Source: JAHEJN01 sp963787285
GTDB taxonomy: Bacteria > Actinomycetota > Acidimicrobiia > Acidimicrobiales > JAHEJN01
Direction of reading: 5' to 3'
DNA: 64,000 bases
Assembly (NCBI GenBank): GCA_963787285.1
Contig: CAWBCM010000013.1
Span: 1 to 64,000 of the forward strand
Within the stretch, counting starts at the first letter, position 1. Each line of letters starts with the position of its first letter. This document shows positions 8,568 through 16,636 of the stretch, one piece after another. Under the pieces are notes generated by a model. The model searched no databases. It saw nothing but the letters and a program-made list of their open reading frames with translations, and was not told the origin of the DNA. Position numbers and translations under genes: made by a program.

Positions 8568-9350
8568 TCACTCGGCGGCGAGAGTTTCGGAATCGAGCCC
8601 GAGTGCGGTGACCATCGTGACGATGTCGGCCGGCGATTCCCCGCCGGCGAACTCGAGCGCGACCTCGCCGGCGTCGAGCGCCTCGATCAGGCCTTCGAGG
8701 TCGGCGAGATCCTCGATCGGTTGCTGGCCGTGCTGCACCCGCTCGTACAGGATCACGGCGAGTAGTTCCTCGCTGGTGAGGCTGGCTGCGTAGCCGGGCA
8801 TACCGCCGCGGCTCAGACGCTGACCGCCGGGACGGTCGGGACTGCCGTAGGGAGTGTTGCCCCCGGGCGATCCGTTGACGACCCAGGCGACCTGGCTCTC
8901 CCAGTCGGGGAACGTGAGCAGAACCTCGCCGGCACTGAGCTGCGGGCCGACGCCGCCGCCACCGGCTGCGCCGTGACAGCCCGCGCACTGGGCACCGGTG
9001 TAGGTCTCGGCGCCGAGGGCCAACGGGCCGGTGACCTCGCGGGTGGGCGGCTCGAGGGTGGCCCAGTAGATGCCGAACCAGACGGGGAGGAACACCAGCA
9101 CCGGTGCGACCCACACCGGGATCTTCTGCCGGGTCGTGGCGGCCTGCACCCAGGGCTTGACCGGTTCGGGTGGGGGATCGACGACAGGAGACGGCGTGAC
9201 CAACGCCGGGGAGCTCGCAGCTGCGGCGGGGGCCGGCTCGGTGGTGGCCGGCGCGGTTTCGGTCGAGGCGGAGTCGTCGCCACCCTCGCCGGTCATCTCC
9301 TTGCGCCTCTTGGCTGCACGAGCGAGCAGGTGCTCGGGTATCTCGGTCAC
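8568..9350 (-). CDS. Membrane-anchored monohaem cytochrome c
   Basis: A 260-residue protein with a cytosolic N-terminal tail that is Ala/Pro/Thr rich, one membrane helix near residues 77-97 (IPVWVAPVLVFLPVWFGIYW), and a C-terminal domain with one haem-c site CAGCH followed by a likely Met ligand in GGMPGYA. It probably carries electrons on the outer face of the membrane between the b6f-like complex and an oxidase. The first residues, MTEIPEHLLARA, almost repeat the N-terminus of the cytochrome b C-terminal subunit at 11488. The GTG start has GGAGG 5-6 nt upstream. It is divergent from the bc/b6f operon. Confidence 0.85.
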   Translation of the reverse strand: MTEIPEHLLARAAKRRKEMTGEGGDDSASTETAPATTEPAPAAAASSPALVTPSPVVDPPPEPVKPWVQAATTRQKIPVWVAPVLVFLPVWFGIYWATLEPPTREVTGPLALGAETYTGAQCAGCHGAAGGGGVGPQLSAGEVLLTFPDWESQVAWVVNGSPGGNTPYGSPDRPGGQRLSRGGMPGYAASLTSEELLAVILYERVQHGQQPIEDLADLEGLIEALDAGEVALEFAGGESPADIVTMVTALGLDSETLAAE

Positions 9351-9685
9351 CGATCCTCCGGGTGGTTCGATTCGTGAACGGGGCGGCCCATTCGTAGCGT
9401 GGGCGCTCTGCGAACGTCGAGAGCGTAGATGGTGGCGAGCCTACCGACCCAATCTCTTCGGTGGGGTAATCGCCACGCGTTGCTCCAGCGGGACGTGCCA
9501 CAGGACACCCCTGATCATGGGCCGCTGATGTGGTTGTGTCCAGACCACCGTGGTAGACAGGTTTTCGTCGGTGTACGGCTCCGGTCGACGCCGATGGCGT
9601 CGGGTTGTCGACGCGTCATGCACTACTGTCGAGCCAGATAGAATGACCTTGTGCATCCGTTCACGAGCATGATCCAGGAGGCAAT
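9351..9685. other. Divergent intergenic region between the cytochrome c gene and the b6f-like operon
   Basis: These 335 bases separate two divergent respiratory transcription units and should hold both promoters. GGAGG sites precede both start codons. A TAGAAT -10-like hexamer serves the plus strand. I see no clear operator, riboswitch or small gene here. Confidence 0.5.
9639..9644 (+). promoter_or_regulatory. Possible -10 element (TAGAAT) of the b6f-like/nuo operon
   Basis: TAGAAT matches the consensus TATAAT at five of six positions. It would give a leader of about 35 nt carrying the ribosome site GGAGG before the GTG at 9686. No convincing -35 box lies at the expected distance. Confidence 0.35.
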
Positions 9686-10258
9686 GTGGCCCGTCGGCCC
9701 GTAGACATTGCGGTCAACAACTTCCTCAAGGCCACGGGTGCAGTCATCGGCTTCTTCGTCGGTCTCCAGATCTGGATCCTGATCGTCCAGGACCACGGCC
9801 CGAACGAGGCGTTCATCTGGGCCACCGCCGGCACTGTCGTGTGCACCCTGCTCGTGCTGTGGCAGGCCAAGCGCCGGCCCGCCGACGCCACCCTCACGTG
9901 GGGCGAGGCCATGGTCGGCGCCGCCTTCTCGTTCGGTTTCATGCTGCTCGCCTACGGCGTGTGGCCCCACCAGTGGTTGGTCTATGCCGACTCGGAGCTC
10001 TCGTGGCGGTCCGACCGCTACGTACTCGGCCCCGATGTGGGGTTGCCCAACGGCGAGGGCCTGGTCGAGTTCATCCTGCCGTTCCGCATTCCCTATCTCG
10101 TCGTGCGCGACATCATCGCCGTGCTCATCTACGGCATCGGGCTCGCGGCCCTGATCGCCCTCTGGAGCATCTGGCAGAAGCGCGGCGCCGTGGCCGAGGT
10201 CGCCGTCGAGAAGTCGACCTTCGGACGTCCGCTCGTACGCGAGGGGGCCAAGCTCTGA
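9686..10258 (+). CDS. Membrane protein of unknown function, first gene of the b6f-like operon
   Basis: A 190-residue protein with about four membrane helices, near residues 15-33, 42-60, 74-95 and 138-160. The loop between helices 3 and 4 is polar and Trp/Tyr rich (SELSWRSDRYVLGPDVGLPNGEG). I see no cofactor motif and do not recognise the family. The GTG start has GGAGG about 6 nt upstream. Its stop overlaps the ATG of the ferredoxin gene. Its place at the head of an operon encoding ferredoxin, split cytochrome b, Rieske and cytochrome c suggests an accessory or structural subunit of that complex; this is inference. Confidence 0.75.
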   Translation: MARRPVDIAVNNFLKATGAVIGFFVGLQIWILIVQDHGPNEAFIWATAGTVVCTLLVLWQAKRRPADATLTWGEAMVGAAFSFGFMLLAYGVWPHQWLVYADSELSWRSDRYVLGPDVGLPNGEGLVEFILPFRIPYLVVRDIIAVLIYGIGLAALIALWSIWQKRGAVAEVAVEKSTFGRPLVREGAKL

Positions 10259-10674
10259 TGGGGCTCCCCGACGCCAACCCGCCTCTGCCCGAATTCCGCG
10301 ACGACTACGTGCTCCAGGAAGTCGACGCCGAGTGGCTGTCCAAGGCGGTCAAGCCCAAGACCTTCATCCACATCGACCAGTCCGAGTGCATCACCTGTGA
10401 GGGCTGCGTCGACATCTGCCCGTGGAAGTGCATCCACCTGGTTCGCAACGACGCCATCGACGAGGCCATCGGTACCGAGCAGCCCGGTACCGACCCCGAC
10501 GACGCGATGGTCTTCCTCATCGACGACGATGTCTGCACGCGCTGTGCGCTGTGCGTCGACCGATGCCCGACCGGCGTCATCATTCTCGGCAAGGTCGGCG
10601 ACCCCACCGCCGCCGGCGACACCCACTTCCGCATGCCCACCCATGGCTACGGGTACGGCATGCGGCTCGGTTAG
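10258..10674 (+). CDS. Ferredoxin with two [4Fe-4S] clusters, linked to the b6f-like complex
   Basis: A 138-residue soluble iron-sulphur protein. Cluster one is bound by C44, C47, C50 and C54 (CITCEGCVDIC), with an extra Cys at 58. Cluster two is bound by C93, C96, C99 and C103 (CTRCALCVDRC), each followed by Pro as usual. About 38 residues separate the motifs, more than in small bacterial ferredoxins, and an N-terminal extension of about 40 residues precedes them. It overlaps the upstream membrane-protein gene by one base and lies 21 bp before cytochrome b. It may donate electrons to, or accept them from, the cytochrome b complex; the sequence does not show which. Confidence 0.88.
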   Translation: MGLPDANPPLPEFRDDYVLQEVDAEWLSKAVKPKTFIHIDQSECITCEGCVDICPWKCIHLVRNDAIDEAIGTEQPGTDPDDAMVFLIDDDVCTRCALCVDRCPTGVIILGKVGDPTAAGDTHFRMPTHGYGYGMRLG

Positions 10675-10695
10675 GACCCAGGAGAACATCGAATC

Positions 10696-11472
10696 GTGGC
10701 GAAACCACCTCTCAGCGAGCGAATCAGCAAGGCCAACTCGGACCTCGTCGACAAGACCCAGGGCTCACAGGCCTGGCAGTCGATCTTCCGGCCCGGCTCC
10801 ATCTTTCGCAAGGGCTACACCGACAGCCCCCGCAACCGCTCGTACGTGATCATGAACTCGGTGCTGTACCACCTGCACCCGGTCAAGGTGAAGCGCCACG
10901 CCGTGAAGGTGAGCTACACGCTGTGCCTCGGCGGTCTGAGCTTCTTCCTCTTCATCCTGCTCACCGTCACCGGCATCTTCCTCATGTTCTTCTACCGCCC
11001 CACCGCCGCCCAGGCGTGGGACGACATCTACACCCTCCAGTCGTCGGTCACCTTCGGCCTGCTGGTGCGCAACATGCACCGATGGGCCGCCCACCTCATG
11101 GTGCTGTCGGTGTTCTTGCACATGTCCCGTGTCTTCTACCACGGCGCCTACAAGGCACCCCGTGAGTTCAACTGGGTGATCGGTGTCATCTTGTTGATGC
11201 AGACGCTCCTGCTGTCGTTCACCGGCTACCTGCTCCCCTGGGACCAGCTGGCACTCTGGGCGGTCACCGTCGGCACGAACATGATGGGCTTCACCCCGGT
11301 GTTCGGCGACAAGGTGCGGTTCGTGTTGCTCGGTGGCGTCGAGATCGGCACCGATACCTTGCTGCGTTGGTACGTGCTCCATGTGCTGCTGTTGCCGTTC
11401 GTCACGGTGATCTTCATGGCCATTCACTTCTGGCGAGTACGAAAGGACGGAGGTATCTCGGGTCCCCTGTAG
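10696..11472 (+). CDS. Cytochrome b, N-terminal (b6-type) subunit of a quinol:cytochrome c oxidoreductase
   Basis: A 258-residue protein equivalent to chloroplast cytochrome b6 with four membrane helices. Haem b ligands are H128 and H142 in helix B and H229 and H244 in helix D. The His pair in helix D is 15 apart, the b6f spacing rather than the bc1 spacing of 14. C77 in TLCLGG sits exactly where cytochrome b6 has the Cys that binds haem c(i) covalently; the 27 residues from it to YRPT match in length. Other landmarks are YRPT, GYLLPWDQ and the C-terminal GGISGPL. The GTG start lies about 11 nt after CAGGAG. The other half of cytochrome b is the next gene. Confidence 0.93.
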   Translation: MAKPPLSERISKANSDLVDKTQGSQAWQSIFRPGSIFRKGYTDSPRNRSYVIMNSVLYHLHPVKVKRHAVKVSYTLCLGGLSFFLFILLTVTGIFLMFFYRPTAAQAWDDIYTLQSSVTFGLLVRNMHRWAAHLMVLSVFLHMSRVFYHGAYKAPREFNWVIGVILLMQTLLLSFTGYLLPWDQLALWAVTVGTNMMGFTPVFGDKVRFVLLGGVEIGTDTLLRWYVLHVLLLPFVTVIFMAIHFWRVRKDGGISGPL

Positions 11473-11487
11473 GCCCGAGGAACACCA

Positions 11488-12258
11488 ATGACCGAGATTC
11501 CAGAACACCTCCTCAAGCGGGCCCAAGAGGCTCGCGAGCGCGCCGCCAAGGCCGAGGGCGGGGCCGAACCCGCAGCCGAGCCGGCCGCCGATGCGCCGGC
11601 CGGCTCGACCAGTGCCGCGGCCAGCAAGATCCCCGCCCACCTGCTCGAGCGCTCCAAGGCTGCTCGCGGCACCGCAGGCGGCGGCGGCACCGCCGTGGTC
11701 ACCGCCGAGCCGGCCGCGGCGCCGCTGAGTGCCGGAGCCGCACCGACGCCCACGGGCCCGGGCGGCCACACGCAGCGTCTGCTCACCGTGGTCAAATCGG
11801 GCTCGATCCAAGACGTCAAGTCCAAGCCGGTCGACAAGGTCCACGTCTGGCCCCACCTGCTCATCGTCGAGTTCGTCGCCGCGCTGGCGGTCACCGCGTT
11901 CCTGCTGATCTTCTCGATCTTCGTGAACGCTCCGCTGCTCGAGCTGGCCAACCCCAACGAGACGCCGAACCCGTCGAAGGCGCCCTGGTACTTCCTCGGG
12001 CTGCAGGAACTGCTCACGATGTTCCACCCCATGGTGGCCGGCGTGACGATTCCCGGCATGGCGTTGTTCATCCTCATCCTGGCGCCCTACATCGACAAGA
12101 ACCCCAACACGTCGCCGGAGAAGCGCAAGTTCGCCGTCTCCCTCATGACGATTCACCTCATGTTCTGGGCCGTGCTGGTCATGATCGGCTCCTTCTTCCG
12201 AGGTCCGGGCCAGAACTTCGTCCTGCCGTGGCAAGAAGGCCTGTTCTTCGATCTCTGA
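11488..12258 (+). CDS. Cytochrome b, C-terminal (subunit IV-like) subunit with a long N-terminal tail
   Basis: A 256-residue protein. Residues ~112-256 match subunit IV of the b6f complex, with three membrane helices. The quinol-oxidation (Qo) motif that is PEWY in b6f and bc1 reads APWY here (in PSKAPWYFLGLQELL), so the acidic residue is absent, as in some menaquinol-oxidising enzymes. Residues 1-110 are an Ala-rich hydrophilic tail carrying two copies of a short motif: IPEHLLKRAQEAR at 4-16 and IPAHLLERSKAAR near 49-61. The same motif begins the cytochrome c at 8568-9350. It lies 15 bp after the b6-type gene. Confidence 0.9.
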   Translation: MTEIPEHLLKRAQEARERAAKAEGGAEPAAEPAADAPAGSTSAAASKIPAHLLERSKAARGTAGGGGTAVVTAEPAAAPLSAGAAPTPTGPGGHTQRLLTVVKSGSIQDVKSKPVDKVHVWPHLLIVEFVAALAVTAFLLIFSIFVNAPLLELANPNETPNPSKAPWYFLGLQELLTMFHPMVAGVTIPGMALFILILAPYIDKNPNTSPEKRKFAVSLMTIHLMFWAVLVMIGSFFRGPGQNFVLPWQEGLFFDL

Positions 12259-12313
12259 TGCCCGACTACGCTCCCACCCTCTCCCATCCCGTACCTCCCG
12301 AGGAGGTTCGCCC

Positions 12314-13177
12314 ATGATCGTTCTCGTCATTGCTCTCGTCATCGTCGCCGCTCTCGTGCTCGGTTTCGTCACACTCTCCAAACGAGACACCGTCGATGCC
12401 ACCGGCCGCCTGTCCCGTGAGACACGGGTGCGCGACAAGTCGGCCGAGACCTCGGTGTCCCTCGGTGAGGGCACCTCGACCAGCGGTCGCGAAGTCGAGA
12501 AGGCCGCGGTGCTCGCCCGCATCGAGACCGGCCGCGAAGTCGTCACCGCCGACAGCGCCGCCCCCGTGGCCTGGACGCCACCCGATCCCGACACGATCGG
12601 GGTCAACCGCCGCGCCTTCCTCAACCGCTCGATCGTCGGCTTCATGGGCCTGAGCATCTCGGGCTTCGGCGCCGCATGCATCGCGTTCCTCTACCCCGGT
12701 CGCATCACCGGCTTCGGCGCCAAGATCAACCTGGGCGACCTCGACGAGCTCAAGACCACGGTGCGCGAGAGCAACAACTTCTACTATCTCGCCAACGGGC
12801 GGATGTGGATCACCGAGTACCCGGCCAGCTCGCTGGAGAAGGCGCGAGAGGTGTACAGCACTGCGGAACTGACCGGAATGGAATCCGGAGTTCTCGCGCT
12901 CTTCCAGAAGTGTCCCCACCTCGGCTGTCGGGTGCCCGAGTGCGCCACGTCGCAGTACTTCGAGTGCCCGTGCCACGGATCGCGCTACAACCGGGTCGGC
13001 GAGAGGCGGGGCGGTCCCGCCCCCCGCGGCATGGACCGGTTCGGCATGGAGATCAACGGCGCCAACGAGTTCGTCGTCGACACCGGTGCGATCATTCCGG
13101 GCCCCGCCATCGGCGTCAACACCACCGGCCAAGAGCCCGAGGGCCCGTCGTGCCTCGGCGCCGGCGGCCACTCGTAG
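12314..13177 (+). CDS. Rieske [2Fe-2S] protein of the b6f-like complex
   Basis: A 287-residue protein that moves electrons from quinol to the cytochrome c subunit. The cluster motifs are CPHLGC (ligands C200 and H202) and CPCHGS (ligands C218 and H221), with C205 and C220 forming the usual disulphide. There is an N-terminal hydrophobic helix at 1-20 and a second near residues 106-127 preceded by NRRAFLNRS, a twin-arginine-like signal typical of Tat-dependent Rieske insertion. So the protein has more than the single anchor of mitochondrial Rieske, a layout seen in actinobacterial QcrA. The ATG is preceded by GAGGAGG. It follows the subunit IV-like gene by 55 bp. Confidence 0.92.
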   Translation: MIVLVIALVIVAALVLGFVTLSKRDTVDATGRLSRETRVRDKSAETSVSLGEGTSTSGREVEKAAVLARIETGREVVTADSAAPVAWTPPDPDTIGVNRRAFLNRSIVGFMGLSISGFGAACIAFLYPGRITGFGAKINLGDLDELKTTVRESNNFYYLANGRMWITEYPASSLEKAREVYSTAELTGMESGVLALFQKCPHLGCRVPECATSQYFECPCHGSRYNRVGERRGGPAPRGMDRFGMEINGANEFVVDTGAIIPGPAIGVNTTGQEPEGPSCLGAGGHS

Positions 13178-13219
13178 AACGCTTCACCCCGTCGAGACGA
13201 AGGACCTCCGACCCCGACC

Positions 13220-14428
13220 ATGCTGATCCTCGCCAACACGTTCCGATCCACGGGCGCCGTCTTGTTCTTCATCGGCGCGCTCGGGCTCCTGGGCTACCTG
13301 TTGTACAACTACGTCGTCGGTCGCAACGAGATCGGCTCCGAGGTCGAGCTCGCCGCCAACAAGAAGGCCTATCTCGACGACGAGGAGCTCGAGACCAAGA
13401 AGCTCGACCTGAGCCTCACGATGGGCCTCGGACTGCTCGCCGTCATCGGCTTGGGGCTCCCGCTCTACTGGTTGGGTGAACCCGGACGCCAGTCGGGCTA
13501 CACCGAGTTCACCACCGGCCAGCTCACGTCTCGCGGAGAGAACCTCTACGAAGAGCTCTGCTCGGCCTGTCACGGCCCCGGCGCCGTCGGTGGCGTGGCC
13601 CCCTACACCGTCCTCGACGGCGACGGCCGGTTCGTGGCCTCGGTGCAGTGGAAGGCGCCTGCGCTGACCGCTGCGCTCTACCGCTTCTCCACCGAAGAAG
13701 TGCGCTACACCCTCAACTACGGTCGGCAGAACTCGCCCATGCCGGCGTGGGGTGCGCCCGGTGGTGGTCCCCTCACCGCGCAACAGATCGACGAGCTCAT
13801 CCTCTACATCCAGGACATCCAGCTGAGCCCCGAGGATCTCGCCGCCGACGTGCAGTCGGGCATCGAGCAAGCGGCGCGCGTCGAGGTGATCGCCGCCGAT
13901 CCGTCGCTCGATGGCGACGAGGCGATCATGGCGGCCGTCTCGCAGTACATCACCAGCGCCACCCCCGAACAGCTCGGTGAGCTCGTGTTCAACAACCCGG
14001 CTTCCCAGGGTGCCCACAGCTGCGCTCGGTGCCACACCTCCGGCTGGTCGTGGGATTCCGACACCGTGGCTCTCGACCCCGCTCAGCCCTACGGCTCGTT
14101 GATCCCGCTGCAGGTCTCCGGCGGCGGCGGCTTCGGTCCGAACCTCACCGGCGGCGCAACCACCCGACAGTTCCTGACCGCCGAGGATCACGCCACCTTC
14201 CTCGGGCTCGGTGCCCAGGACGGCGTCGCCTACGGCGAGTTCGGCCAGGGAGACGGTGGCGGCCAGATGCCGGCATTCGGCAGCTGCGTCGGCGATCGCG
14301 ATGCCGCCGAGTTCTCGCCCTTCGTCGGCTTCTGCGACATCGAGATCGACGGTGTGCCCGAAGATCGCGGGGGAATCCTGAGTCCCGAGCAGCTCGACGC
14401 GGTCGTGGCCTACGAGAGGGGTCTGTGA
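13220..14428 (+). CDS. Membrane-bound diheme cytochrome c of the b6f-like complex
   Basis: A 402-residue protein with two N-terminal membrane helices (residues ~10-31 and ~65-85) and two cytochrome c domains outside the membrane. Haem sites are C114-C117-H118 (CSACH) and C268-C271-H272 (CARCH). Met in NSPMPAWG (M174) and in GGQMPAFG near residue 344 are the likely sixth ligands. It probably replaces cytochrome f/c1 and the mobile carrier, like the diheme QcrC of other actinobacteria, although the two-helix N-terminus differs from the usual single C-terminal anchor of QcrC. The stop overlaps the next ATG. Confidence 0.88.
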   Translation: MLILANTFRSTGAVLFFIGALGLLGYLLYNYVVGRNEIGSEVELAANKKAYLDDEELETKKLDLSLTMGLGLLAVIGLGLPLYWLGEPGRQSGYTEFTTGQLTSRGENLYEELCSACHGPGAVGGVAPYTVLDGDGRFVASVQWKAPALTAALYRFSTEEVRYTLNYGRQNSPMPAWGAPGGGPLTAQQIDELILYIQDIQLSPEDLAADVQSGIEQAARVEVIAADPSLDGDEAIMAAVSQYITSATPEQLGELVFNNPASQGAHSCARCHTSGWSWDSDTVALDPAQPYGSLIPLQVSGGGGFGPNLTGGATTRQFLTAEDHATFLGLGAQDGVAYGEFGQGDGGGQMPAFGSCVGDRDAAEFSPFVGFCDIEIDGVPEDRGGILSPEQLDAVVAYERGL

Positions 14429-15504
14429 TGCTCGACCTTGCCCTCACCATCGCCGGCATCGGCTGGGACAACGAGATTCGCGGCGCGCTCACCGTCGTGC
14501 TCGGCTGCACGGTGCTCATGGGCTCGGTGTGGCTCCTGTTGGCCACCAACACCGGTATCCGTCTCGGGTCGCTCATCGCGCTCGCCGGCTTCTTCGCCTG
14601 GATGTTCCTGATGGGACTCGTGTGGTGGCTCTACGGCATCGGATTCGTGGGTTCCACCCCCACTTGGGTGTTCGAGGAGCTGGCCTTCGACGACGAGATC
14701 GCCGCCGACATCCGCGTCGACGACGTCGAACAGATCGTCTCCACCGACGGCCAACCCCGTGCCATCGACCTCGTGCGCGAGTACGGCGACCAGGCAGTTC
14801 GCGACGAGCTCGACTTCGTCGACGTCGACGCCATCACCGCCCGGCTCACCGATGCCAACAACGCCCTACCCGACGACGATCCCCGCAAGCTCGACGCCGC
14901 GGCGCTGAGCGACTCGATCGACAGGGCCGTCGACGACGCCGGACGCCGCAACGAGCAGCTCAGCCTCACTCAGCTGGCCGCCGTGGCGCCTTCGGTGGTC
15001 GAACAGGCCACCGAAGCCGGCCAGATCCGCACCGGCGACTGGCGTCTGGTCGATGCCGGCGAAGCCGGCGAAGCGCAGACCGCGGCCACCGCCGCGCTGC
15101 TCGAACAGGGGACCTTCACCACGGCGGGCGAGTACGTCTTCGTCAACACGTTCCAACAGGGCGGCAAGCCGAAGCGGGCCGACAACTCGATCTGGAACCG
15201 CTTGACCAATCGCGTCGATCGCCTCCTCACCTTCACCCACCCGACCAATCACATCGTGGTGCAGGTGCAGCAGGCGCTGGTGAAGGAGACGCCGCTCGGC
15301 GGCACCCCCGCCTTCACCGAGGCCGATCCCACCCAACCGATCATCAACGTGGTTCTCGTACGCGACATCGGCGATCGCCGCCTGCGTCCTGCGCTGGTCA
15401 CCATCGTTTCGTTCCTGTTCTTCGTGGCCACCGTCTTGATGTTGCATCTCCGTGATCGCAACTTCGCGGCCACCGAAGCGGCCTACGCCACCACCGGAGC
15501 CTGA
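14428..15504 (+). CDS. Membrane protein of unknown function, last gene of the b6f-like operon
   Basis: A 358-residue protein. Two helices near residues 20-40 and 46-72 are followed by a ~240-residue hydrophilic acidic domain (many Asp/Glu, Ala and Asn), then a single C-terminal helix near 320-342 and a short tail. I recognise no domain or cofactor motif. One-base overlap with the diheme cytochrome gene and 40 bp spacing to nuoA1 place it between the two respiratory complexes. It could be a structural subunit or an assembly or supercomplex factor; that is inference. Confidence 0.75.
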   Translation: MLDLALTIAGIGWDNEIRGALTVVLGCTVLMGSVWLLLATNTGIRLGSLIALAGFFAWMFLMGLVWWLYGIGFVGSTPTWVFEELAFDDEIAADIRVDDVEQIVSTDGQPRAIDLVREYGDQAVRDELDFVDVDAITARLTDANNALPDDDPRKLDAAALSDSIDRAVDDAGRRNEQLSLTQLAAVAPSVVEQATEAGQIRTGDWRLVDAGEAGEAQTAATAALLEQGTFTTAGEYVFVNTFQQGGKPKRADNSIWNRLTNRVDRLLTFTHPTNHIVVQVQQALVKETPLGGTPAFTEADPTQPIINVVLVRDIGDRRLRPALVTIVSFLFFVATVLMLHLRDRNFAATEAAYATTGA

Positions 15505-15544
15505 TCGTGGCCCGCCCGCAGCCCACACCTCGGGGGGAGCGCTG

Positions 15545-16024
15545 ATGCTCGGTCAGTACCTGCCCATCATCGCCTTGGCCGCACTCGTGGTCGCCTTCGC
15601 CGCGGTGAGCACCGTTGCTTCCCGCCTGCTGGCGCCCCGTTCGCCGAACCAGGCCAAGGCCGCCCCCTACGAGTGCGGCATCGTCCCCACCCGCGACGCG
15701 CCCGAACGATTCCCGGTGCGCTTCTTCCTGGTGGCCATGATCTTCATCGTGTTCGACATCGAGCTGATCTTCATCTATCCGTGGTCGACGGTCTTCCAGG
15801 GCCTCGGCACCTACGGCCTCATCGCCATCGGCATCTTCGCCTTCGCGGTCTTCGAGTCGTTCCTGTACCTCATCGGCAACGGTGCCCTCGAATGGGGCCC
15901 CCTCCGTCGGTCCGAGCAGTCGCCCCTCGTGTCGGCGCGCCGCACGTCGAGCTCCACGGTGCGTCGCGTCGGTCTCGAAGGTCGCCTGAACCGCCCGACC
16001 CCCACCGAAGAGGACGCCGCCTGA
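15545..16024 (+). CDS. nuoA: NADH-quinone oxidoreductase subunit A (complex I #1)
   Basis: A 159-residue membrane subunit with three helices. The conserved YECG loop (with the Cys near the quinone chamber), RFPVRFFLVAMIFIVFDIELIF with its membrane Asp/Glu pair, and YPW identify NuoA. A 35-residue C-terminal extension rich in Arg and Ser follows the last helix. The ATG at 15545 was chosen for the GGGGGAG ribosome site about 5 nt upstream. It is the first of 14 genes in canonical order and its stop overlaps nuoB. Confidence 0.93.
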   Translation: MLGQYLPIIALAALVVAFAAVSTVASRLLAPRSPNQAKAAPYECGIVPTRDAPERFPVRFFLVAMIFIVFDIELIFIYPWSTVFQGLGTYGLIAIGIFAFAVFESFLYLIGNGALEWGPLRRSEQSPLVSARRTSSSTVRRVGLEGRLNRPTPTEEDAA

Positions 16025-16626
16025 TGGCCAAACTCCCGTTCATCGGCGAGGTCGGTCGTGTTCCCGAGGAGGGGCTGGCCGGGCTCGACCACAACTTCCT
16101 CACCGCCAGGATCGAAGACGTCGTCAACTGGAGCCGGGCACGATCATGCTGGCCGGCCACCTTCGGCCTCGCCTGCTGCGCGATCGAGATGATGGCTGCG
16201 GGTGGTGCGCACTACGACCTCGCCCGGTACGGCATGGAAGTGTTCCGCGCTTCGCCCCGCCAGGCCGATCTCATGATCGTGGCCGGTCGGGTCAGCCAGA
16301 AGATGGCGCCGGTGCTGCGACAGATCTACGACCAGATGGCCGAGCCCAAGTGGGTCATCTCCATGGGCGTGTGCGCCAGCAGCGGAGGCATGTTCAACAA
16401 CTACGCCATCGTGCAGGGTGTCGACCAGATCGTGCCGGTCGACGTGTACGCCCCGGGCTGCCCGCCGGGCCCCGAGACGTTGATGCACGCCATCGTCACC
16501 CTCCACGGGTTGATCGAGAACGGCGAGATCACCCGCCGTCGGGAATCGGGCGAAACGGGTGGGGCCGGCATCATGGTCGAACAGCGCGACGGTCAGACCG
16601 CTTCGAAGATGGTCATCGCCAAGTAG
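16024..16626 (+). CDS. nuoB: NADH-quinone oxidoreductase subunit B (complex I #1)
   Basis: A 200-residue subunit that binds terminal cluster N2 next to the quinone site. Ligands are the tandem Cys in CCAIEMM, the Cys in GVCASSGG, and the Cys in PGCPPGPE. The order nuoA-nuoB and the one-base overlap with nuoA are typical. A short hydrophilic C-terminal tail follows the core domain. Confidence 0.95.
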   Translation: MAKLPFIGEVGRVPEEGLAGLDHNFLTARIEDVVNWSRARSCWPATFGLACCAIEMMAAGGAHYDLARYGMEVFRASPRQADLMIVAGRVSQKMAPVLRQIYDQMAEPKWVISMGVCASSGGMFNNYAIVQGVDQIVPVDVYAPGCPPGPETLMHAIVTLHGLIENGEITRRRESGETGGAGIMVEQRDGQTASKMVIAK

Positions 16627-16636
16627 GCGGTCGGTG

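Noticed and set aside
10765..12681. A 638-codon minus-strand open frame over the cytochrome b genes
   Set aside because: It lies opposite well-conserved cytochrome b and Rieske genes and encodes repetitive acidic and basic residues typical of reverse-strand frames at high GC.
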